Shown here piece after piece: positions 18,042 to 24,422 of a stretch of 64,000 nt of DNA. Origin of the DNA: Methylomonas sp. 11b (GTDB lineage: Bacteria > Pseudomonadota > Gammaproteobacteria > Methylococcales > Methylomonadaceae); contig NZ_KI911557.1 in NCBI RefSeq assembly GCF_000515215.1, forward strand, positions 2,289,741-2,353,740. The letters are read 5' to 3'. The notes under the pieces were generated by a model. The model ran no database searches and was not told the DNA's origin. It saw only the letters and a program-made list of their open reading frames with translations. A program made the translations under genes and the position numbers. Position 1 is the stretch's first letter, and each line of letters opens with the position of its first letter.

Positions 18042-19115
18042 TTAAAACGGGCCGACGAAGCTGCGGTCGGGTTGATCTTTGGGCAAATCGGACTGCAAAG
18101 CGCCGATTACCGAGGCTGTTAATTCTGATCGACCTAGCATTTCCAGGACGGCACTGGCGATCTGCTCGGCTCCCGGATAATAGTGGTTCGCGACATAATG
18201 CGAGGTCGGTACCGGGTGATTAGGATAAACAATCAAACGCGGCGCTTGCTTCAGGCTATCCCCGTGCGCCAACACGAGCTTAGATAGCAACTGATGGCCG
18301 CTCGACGCCATTTCCGGCGCGCAATCCGCTATTAACAATTTACCGCCGGTTTTAGCCAGCGATGCGGCAACACTCTCTATGTCCAACGCACTGACGCAAC
18401 GCATATCCAATACTTCGGCATCAATGCCGTGTTCGGCCAGTGTCGTTGCCGCCTTCAAGGCTTCAATACTCATGTGCGAGAACGCCGCCAACGTCACATC
18501 CCGGCCTTCGCGCATTACCGCCGCGCCGTCCAAGCCAGCCGCCGGCGCCTGTTTATCCACCTCGCCAATGATATGGTGCAACCAGCGATGTTCGATAAAC
18601 AGCACCGGATTGTTATCGGCAATTGCCGCCAACATAAAGTGGTAGGCATCGCCGGCGGTGGTCGGCATCACCACTTTCAAGCCCGGCACTTGCGCGAACA
18701 TAGCTTGCAGACTTTGGGAATGCTGCGGTCCCTGCCCCCAGCCGCGGCCGATGATCACGCGAATCACCAAGGGTACTTTTTGTTGACCGTCAAACATGTA
18801 ATGCCACTTCGCGGCGTTATTGACCAATTGATCAACCGACAGCAAGGCAAAATCGATACGTTGATGCACCAGCACCGGCCGCATGCCGGCCAGCGCCGCG
18901 CCGATGCAGATGCCGGTCATGCCGTTCTCAGCCAGCGGCATATCCAGCACTCGCTCGGCGCCGTACTTTTCCCTTAAGCCCTGGGTGGTGCCAAAGATGG
19001 TTTTTGGATCTGGTACGCCTTCGCCGATTAATAACATGTCCGGAAACTGGGCCAAAGCATCGTCCAACGCTTCGCGGATCGCCTCGCCATAAGTCATCAT
19101 CTTTAAGTCACGCAT
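18042..19115 (-). CDS. ThDP-dependent dehydrogenase E1 beta-like subunit
   Basis: This 357-residue protein is homologous to the beta subunit of 2-oxoacid/acetoin dehydrogenase E1 (transketolase pyrimidine-binding and C-terminal domains). Typical segments are MTYGEAIREALDDAL, DMPLAENGMTGICIGAAL, GRGWGQGPQHSQ and a C-terminal transketolase-like domain. It pairs with the alpha gene just upstream, overlapping it by 8 bases, and together they would make an alpha2-beta2 ThDP enzyme. No E2 or E3 gene is nearby, so a full oxoacid dehydrogenase complex is unlikely. Surrounding sugar genes suggest acyl transfer to, or decarboxylation of, a sugar intermediate; that is inference. Confidence 0.88.
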   Translation of the reverse strand: MRDLKMMTYGEAIREALDDALAQFPDMLLIGEGVPDPKTIFGTTQGLREKYGAERVLDMPLAENGMTGICIGAALAGMRPVLVHQRIDFALLSVDQLVNNAAKWHYMFDGQQKVPLVIRVIIGRGWGQGPQHSQSLQAMFAQVPGLKVVMPTTAGDAYHFMLAAIADNNPVLFIEHRWLHHIIGEVDKQAPAAGLDGAAVMREGRDVTLAAFSHMSIEALKAATTLAEHGIDAEVLDMRCVSALDIESVAASLAKTGGKLLIADCAPEMASSGHQLLSKLVLAHGDSLKQAPRLIVYPNHPVPTSHYVANHYYPGAEQIASAVLEMLGRSELTASVIGALQSDLPKDQPDRSFVGPF

Positions 19116-20100
19116 ACAAATGCTGCCCCATGCTATCGATAGTCGGACGCGTACCTTGCAAGGCCCACTCGAACGCTTGCTCGATTTCTTCGGCCAACTG
19201 GGTTTCCATCTGTGCTAGTTCGGTGTCATTGCTCAATTGCTTTGCGAGTAACATCTGCCGGGTTTGCAACAAGGGACAACGCAATTTCCATTCTGCCAAC
19301 TCGCCGGGGCTGCGATAACCCAAGTCGTCATCTTCGTTAGGTCCGCAGTGTTCCGGCCAGCGATGGGTATGCAATTCCAAGAACTGCGGACCTAAGCCAT
19401 TTCGAGCATTGGCAACAGCTACGCGCGCCAGTTCATAGACCTCATCGACCCGATTGCCGTCACCGTTGACTGCGGTTAAACCGTGGGCAGCGGCAATCGG
19501 GTAAATATCGCGCTTGGGTTGGCGCTCTGCTAGCGCCGTCATCACCGAATATTGATTGTTCTCGCAGATAAATAGCAACGGCAGTTGTTTTAACACCGCA
19601 AAATTCAAGGTTTCGTGCATCACCCCTTCTTCGAAGCAACCATCGCCGAAGAAAATCACCACCACGTTGCGATGTCCCTCAACTGCTTTTTGTTTGATCT
19701 TCTCAGCCCAAGCATAACCGGCGGCTAATGGCACCGTGCCGCCGACGATGGGCGTGGAAGCGACAAAACCGGCTTCCAGGTCGGTCAGATGCATGGAGCC
19801 GCCCCGACCACCACAGCAGCCTTCGGCAAAGCCATACAACTCCGCCAACAGGCGCGGCAGATCGCCGCCTTTGGCCAAATAGTGGCCATGGCCGCGATGA
19901 TTGCTGAACACCTTGTCTTGCACCGTCAAATGCGCGGAAACCCCCACCGCAATCGCTTCTTCGCCGATACAAAGATGGGTGGGACAACGCATTTGCTGCT
20001 CCGCATAGCGCCGAGCAATCGCTTCCTCAGCCCGGCGGATGCGCAGCATTTGATAATAAAGGTGCTTCAGATCGGCCGATGCGGGACTCATAACTGTCAT
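19108..20100 (-). CDS. ThDP-dependent dehydrogenase E1 alpha-like subunit
   Basis: The 330-residue alpha subunit shows the E1 signatures RIRRAEEAI, HLCIGEEAIAVG, SNHRGHGHYLAKGGD, GRGGSMHL and the ThDP motif GDG (152-154) through NN (181-182). It lacks a lipoyl or other extra domain. The ATG at 20100 overlaps the stop of the swapped HldE-like gene, and its own end overlaps the beta gene, so alpha and beta should be made in equal amounts. Sitting inside a nucleotide-sugar operon it is more likely a sugar-tailoring or precursor enzyme than part of central metabolism. E1-like pairs have been proposed to add two-carbon branches to sugars in some antibiotic clusters, from memory. Confidence 0.88.
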   Translation of the reverse strand: MTVMSPASADLKHLYYQMLRIRRAEEAIARRYAEQQMRCPTHLCIGEEAIAVGVSAHLTVQDKVFSNHRGHGHYLAKGGDLPRLLAELYGFAEGCCGGRGGSMHLTDLEAGFVASTPIVGGTVPLAAGYAWAEKIKQKAVEGHRNVVVIFFGDGCFEEGVMHETLNFAVLKQLPLLFICENNQYSVMTALAERQPKRDIYPIAAAHGLTAVNGDGNRVDEVYELARVAVANARNGLGPQFLELHTHRWPEHCGPNEDDDLGYRSPGELAEWKLRCPLLQTRQMLLAKQLSNDTELAQMETQLAEEIEQAFEWALQGTRPTIDSMGQHLYA

Positions 20101-21617
20101 TTCAACAAAGTGGTAATGTATTTAAATAAAGCCACTGCCCGCACCGGTTCGCGGTTACAGACAATTTGCACATCCAGCGCGGCGGCGGCGCTGCCGGCAA
20201 ACAAGGCTTGCTCCGGCGACAGCCCTCCGCCCAAACATAAACCCGCCACGGACAGAAAAGCATCACCGGCACCGATCCGATCCACCACTTTGGACGACAA
20301 AGCGGGAATCTTGTATGCCGTTTTAGCTTGATCCAGCATTAACGCGCCTTTAGTACCGCGGGTGATGGCGATATGGTTGGCGCTTAATTTGTCGGCCAAC
20401 TGGCCGGCCAATTCCTCGATGACACCACCTCTATCGTGGCTCGCCAATCGTAATTCCGGTTCGTTTAACGACAAGAAATCCGCGTTCGGATAACGCGTGA
20501 TTAAGTGATAACCCCGATTGCCACTATTGACCTGCGCGTTCACCGCCAAATATTTAGCGCCTTTGGACAAGGCCGCGACCATTTGATTGGAGATGAAGCC
20601 ATTACCAAAATCCGGCACGATCACCACATCGTAATCGCGCAAATGCTTTTCCAGCCAAGCCACGATCTTGCGATTGGTTTCCTCCGGCAAGGGCGCATCG
20701 TTATAAAAATACACTTCAAATAACTTAGCGATGTCGGCATCGACATAACGTCGCTTCACGATCGTCGGCCGATCCTGACTGAAGAAGAACACCGGATCAA
20801 TCGCCGGGTTCAGATTGGTACGGATGAAATCTTCGTGACTTTTGGTGGCGCCCAAACCCGACAGCAAAGTGACGTTGTGGGCAAATTCCGCGACGTGATT
20901 CGCCACCGCTATCGCGCCACCGGCAAAGCGTTCGTAGTCGTTGTATTTCACCGAAAACACATTGCCCTTGCCGGTCTGCCCCAGGGGCGAGGTGTAATGG
21001 TATTCGTCGACTATCGCTTCGCCCACCACCAATACGTTCAATCCGCTCAAGGCCTTGAGTTTATCGATAATCTCGTTGGCGCCGACAGTTTCCTTGAATT
21101 GATCCAGGTACGCGGAGATTTCCGGGGAAAACACCTCAAAATATTCGTTCAATAAGCGTGTCGAACTGGACGTCAATTCATCGGTAAAGTAAATCTTGCC
21201 GCCGTGCCGTTCCACAGCGTCTTTTTCGTGCTGGATATTGCCGGTCAGATCGTCGCTGGTACTTTTGTAATCGCTACCCTTCACATATAAATCAGGCTTC
21301 ACCTGATCCAATACTTCCACGGCGGTAATCGCATGGTTGATCGCCACACTATCGACGCAAGCCAGTGCCGCTATGTTTTCCGCACGCAAATATTGGTTGA
21401 ACACCGGCCGCCCAGGACCCTTATTAACGTATTCGTCGGCAGTAACACTCACCAGCAAGGCATCAGCCTGCCGCGCGCCACTTTGCAGGTGGCGAATATG
21501 GCCGATATGCAATAAATCGAAGGTGCCGTGACATAAAGCCACCGATTTGCCTTGGCCTTTCAACTCGGCGGCACGTTTTGCCAGTTGTTCGATGGAGACA
21601 ATTTTTTCCGTGGACAT
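20097..21617 (-). CDS. bifunctional cytidylyltransferase-PfkB sugar kinase, HldE-like in swapped domain order
   Basis: This 506-residue protein has a nucleotidyltransferase domain first (CHGTFDLLHIGH, residues 29-40, then VKGSDY) and a PfkB/ribokinase domain second (NVLVVGEAIVDEY near residue 195, FAGGAIAVANH, and DRIGAGDAF with catalytic D452). Canonical HldE carries the kinase first, so this is the reverse fusion. The family phosphorylates heptose 7-phosphate at C1 and then transfers a nucleotide. The next gene is a GmhA-like isomerase, which supports a heptose-type substrate. It overlaps the E1 alpha start by 4 bases. Whether the product is ADP-, CDP- or GDP-linked cannot be told. Confidence 0.85.
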   Translation of the reverse strand: MSTEKIVSIEQLAKRAAELKGQGKSVALCHGTFDLLHIGHIRHLQSGARQADALLVSVTADEYVNKGPGRPVFNQYLRAENIAALACVDSVAINHAITAVEVLDQVKPDLYVKGSDYKSTSDDLTGNIQHEKDAVERHGGKIYFTDELTSSSTRLLNEYFEVFSPEISAYLDQFKETVGANEIIDKLKALSGLNVLVVGEAIVDEYHYTSPLGQTGKGNVFSVKYNDYERFAGGAIAVANHVAEFAHNVTLLSGLGATKSHEDFIRTNLNPAIDPVFFFSQDRPTIVKRRYVDADIAKLFEVYFYNDAPLPEETNRKIVAWLEKHLRDYDVVIVPDFGNGFISNQMVAALSKGAKYLAVNAQVNSGNRGYHLITRYPNADFLSLNEPELRLASHDRGGVIEELAGQLADKLSANHIAITRGTKGALMLDQAKTAYKIPALSSKVVDRIGAGDAFLSVAGLCLGGGLSPEQALFAGSAAAALDVQIVCNREPVRAVALFKYITTLLK

Positions 21618-21621
21618 GAGC

Positions 21622-22185
21622 TTATTTCCTGAGCAGATGATCGGTAATATGGTGCAACACGAACAGATGCCCCAACTCGACCATGCCGTAATGACTGCTG
21701 TTCAGCCAGCAATTCCAGCGCCCCAGTTTACGGAGCGGATTGTCGGACTTAAAGCCACTTAGCGTCATGACCGGCAAGCCTTTGGCGTTGGCAGCTTGTA
21801 CCGCGTTGACGATATTCAAGGATTGGCCGGAACTGCTGATTGCGATCAATAAATCGTCCGGATTCGCAAACGCGGTAATTTGTTTGGCAAAGGCCTGCTC
21901 GTAACCGAAGTCGTTAGTAAAACACGTCAAGGGCGCGGCTTCGTGTAAGGTCAAGGCGCACAAGCCGCCAACATTCCGCAAGTCGGTAATCACATGACTG
22001 GCAATCGCCGCGCTGCCACCGTTGCCCAGCACCATGATCTTAGCCTGCTGGTCGCGGACTCTGGCAAACTCGGCAAGCAATTGCTGTATCACCGATTCGC
22101 CGTCCAGGGTTTGGCCCTGCGCGTCTGTAAATACGCTGCTGTTCAGCAAAGTCGCAAAATCCGCTGCCGCTTGTCCGATAGCCAT
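21622..22185 (-). CDS. SIS-domain phosphosugar isomerase, GmhA-like
   Basis: From ATG 22185, preceded by a GGGAG ribosome binding site about 7 bases away, the protein has 187 residues, close to GmhA length. An in-frame extension to 22470 would run through the SDR gene and is rejected. The SIS domain shows VLGNGGSAAIASHV, TCFTNDFGYEQAF and AISSSGQSLNIVNAV. GmhA converts sedoheptulose 7-phosphate to a manno-heptose 7-phosphate, the substrate of HldE. The swapped HldE-like gene follows 4 bases after this gene. C-terminal residues around MVELGHLFVLHHITD match the family. Confidence 0.86.
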   Translation of the reverse strand: MAIGQAAADFATLLNSSVFTDAQGQTLDGESVIQQLLAEFARVRDQQAKIMVLGNGGSAAIASHVITDLRNVGGLCALTLHEAAPLTCFTNDFGYEQAFAKQITAFANPDDLLIAISSSGQSLNIVNAVQAANAKGLPVMTLSGFKSDNPLRKLGRWNCWLNSSHYGMVELGHLFVLHHITDHLLRK

Positions 22186-22195
22186 GGGCTTCTCC

Positions 22196-23182
22196 CTATT
22201 TGTCCAGGTACTTAAACCAGCCCGCAGTAGCGTCAGCGATAGAAGCCGAAGTCCACAGTGGCGCGTTTTGCCAGTAATCGATGTGCGCCAACATATTGGC
22301 CACACCCTGCTCGAAACTAACTTGCGGCTTCCAGCCGAGTTTTGCTTGGATTTTACGGGTATCGGCAAAGGTGCAATCGGGCTCGCCGGGCCGCTTGGGA
22401 ATGTATTCGATCGCACCGCCCAATAATCCCACCAGTTGATTGACACTGTAGGTGCCGCCGCTACCGACATTCATGATCTCGCCACAAAGTTCCGATTCCG
22501 CTGCGGCGATAAAGGCTTTGGCCACATCGGTGACATAGGTAAAGTCGCGGGTCTGGGTGCCGTCGCCAACCACGGTAAAGGGTTTACCGTTAATCTTTTG
22601 CGCCAGAAACACCCCGAACACCGCGCCATAAGCGCCAGTGGTGCGGGCATGCGGGCCGTAAACGTTGAATAAGCGCAGCGACACAGCAGGCAAGTCGTAG
22701 AGTTGTGCCCAGTGCATCACTAGTTCCTCACCCAGATATTTGGTCAACGCGTAAGGATACTGTGGCTGAACGGGTGCAGATTCCGGCGTGGGAAACTGAT
22801 CTGGGATGCCGTAGCAGGATGACGACGCCGCGTAGACAAATCGCTTGATACCGGCGGCGCGGGCCGCTTCCAATACATTGAATGTACCGCTGACATTGGT
22901 CTCGTAATAGGCGCGCGGCTGCTCGATGGAGGGTACGATGTCGGCTAGACCGGCCAAGTGAAAAACCCAGTCAATGCCTGCGAACAAAGGTGCGATGGTT
23001 TCGGCGTCGCGAATATCGGCCTGATGAAACTCAAAACGCTCCTGGCCGAGCAAATCAGCGATGGTTTCTTTGCGGCCGCCAACCAGACTGTCGATCACGC
23101 TGACCTGATGGCCTTTTTGCCATAACTCCCGGCTCAAATGACTGCCGATGAATCCCGCACCGCCGGTAACCAATACTTTCAT
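22196..23182 (-). CDS. NAD-dependent nucleotide-sugar epimerase (extended SDR)
   Basis: The 328-residue protein has GGAGFIGSH at 7-15, the AASSSCYG serine strand and YxxxK at Y144-K148 (YPYALTKYLGEE). The best fit is the UDP-glucose/UDP-GlcNAc 4-epimerase-like group (LFNVYGPHAR, VGDGTQTRDFTYVTDVA). In this operon it could instead epimerise a heptose nucleotide made by the HldE-like and GmhA-like proteins. Its gene lies 10 bases upstream of the GmhA-like start and 9 bases downstream of the first radical SAM gene. Confidence 0.85.
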   Translation of the reverse strand: MKVLVTGGAGFIGSHLSRELWQKGHQVSVIDSLVGGRKETIADLLGQERFEFHQADIRDAETIAPLFAGIDWVFHLAGLADIVPSIEQPRAYYETNVSGTFNVLEAARAAGIKRFVYAASSSCYGIPDQFPTPESAPVQPQYPYALTKYLGEELVMHWAQLYDLPAVSLRLFNVYGPHARTTGAYGAVFGVFLAQKINGKPFTVVGDGTQTRDFTYVTDVAKAFIAAAESELCGEIMNVGSGGTYSVNQLVGLLGGAIEYIPKRPGEPDCTFADTRKIQAKLGWKPQVSFEQGVANMLAHIDYWQNAPLWTSASIADATAGWFKYLDK

Positions 23183-23191
23183 GCGTTCGTC

Positions 23192-24292
23192 CTAGATAAA
23201 GTTGATATGGGCCGGCTGGTTGGCCGTGAGTTTGTCCAAATATTGATTAACCGACTCCATCCGACAGTTTTTACGGCATTGGCTAATATCCAAGTCCTGG
23301 GTGATGTACTGCCAGTTCTGCCGGCGTTTCTCGCCTTCCCAGATGGCTTGGAAAGACTGCTGATGGATATTGCCGTAAGCAAAGCGTTGATCGGTGAGAT
23401 AGGCACTGCAGCCATAGACTTCGCCGTCAGCCATGATATAGCCCCAAAAATAAGGCGTGGCGTGGCAGGTTTTGTAACGCTCGGTTTCCGATTGGCTGTA
23501 GTTCTTCATGGTCTGTTCGCGAAATACCACGTTAAAGCCGTCGCCGTTGAATTGGGCCAGTTCCTCGGCCATGCCCAGCAGATTGTCGTAACGCAGGCTT
23601 TCGTAGCGGCGGGTTTCGCTGAATAGATGTTGGGAGTAAGGTTTGACGACCAGATAATCCAAACCGACATCGCGGCAGATTTTTGCCAGCGTGGTTACTT
23701 CATGCTGATTTTCCGGCAACAATAAAATTTGTGCGCCTAGAGCGCAGGACAGTTGCTGGGCTTTTTTATGTTCGACCGCACGGCGCAGATTATTCAGCAC
23801 CAAGTCAAAATCGGACGCCTTGGTTTGATGAATGGCTGCATAATTTTCGGCACTGCCAGCATTCAGCGACACCTTGATCCATGATACCAGCGGCAAGGAT
23901 TGCTCGACAAAACGTTGATTCATCAACGTGCCGTTGGTGGTGAACGACACGTCGATACCGGCATCAAAAGTCCATTTGACGATTTCGTTAATCTCCTTAT
24001 GCAACATCGGCTCGCCCTCGCCGGCATACATGATGCTTTTTACGCCGAGCTTGCCCATCTCTGTCAAACGCTCCGCCAAAATTTTGACATCCAGCCGCTG
24101 CGCTTTATAGCCTATGTAATCCACCGCGCAAAACGTGCAGCGATGATTGCATGCACCTACCGGCGACACCTCCATGTAGATAGGATATACGGCTTTCGCT
24201 TGCTGCCAATCGTGCCTGCCATCCAACCATTGCGCCACCCGTTGCGGGTGATACACCAGTTTATGACTGTCTATGCCGTATTTGTCTGCCAT
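23192..24292 (-). CDS. radical SAM/SPASM protein with PxHINFI tail
   Basis: This 366-residue protein is the first gene of the minus-strand run. The cluster motif is CNHRCTFC (C48, C52, C55), the GGE-like motif is AGEGEPMLH, and the SPASM-like region has VYGCSAYL, GNIHQQSFQAIW and CRKNCR. It ends QPAHINFI. Ahead of the core is HKLVYHPQRVAQWLDG, matching a segment in the protein at 16631-18022, so the two are paralogues. That one operon has two members suggests successive steps or two substrates. The reaction is not known. Confidence 0.83.
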   Translation of the reverse strand: MADKYGIDSHKLVYHPQRVAQWLDGRHDWQQAKAVYPIYMEVSPVGACNHRCTFCAVDYIGYKAQRLDVKILAERLTEMGKLGVKSIMYAGEGEPMLHKEINEIVKWTFDAGIDVSFTTNGTLMNQRFVEQSLPLVSWIKVSLNAGSAENYAAIHQTKASDFDLVLNNLRRAVEHKKAQQLSCALGAQILLLPENQHEVTTLAKICRDVGLDYLVVKPYSQHLFSETRRYESLRYDNLLGMAEELAQFNGDGFNVVFREQTMKNYSQSETERYKTCHATPYFWGYIMADGEVYGCSAYLTDQRFAYGNIHQQSFQAIWEGEKRRQNWQYITQDLDISQCRKNCRMESVNQYLDKLTANQPAHINFI

Positions 24293-24422
24293 GTTTTTGT
24301 CGTTTAATGTGCTTTCAGAGTGAAAAACCGCTTTTTAACCGGATAAAGCGATTTCTATGCCAATAACCGGTTCAGGTAACGTGCCGCTGTTGATTGTTAT
24401 ATCGGCATCACAAAGCTTAGCA

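Noticed and set aside
22186-22470. N-terminal extension of the GmhA-like protein to 22470
   Set aside because: The extra 95 residues are a frame-shifted reading of the SDR gene; a ribosome binding site precedes the ATG at 22185.
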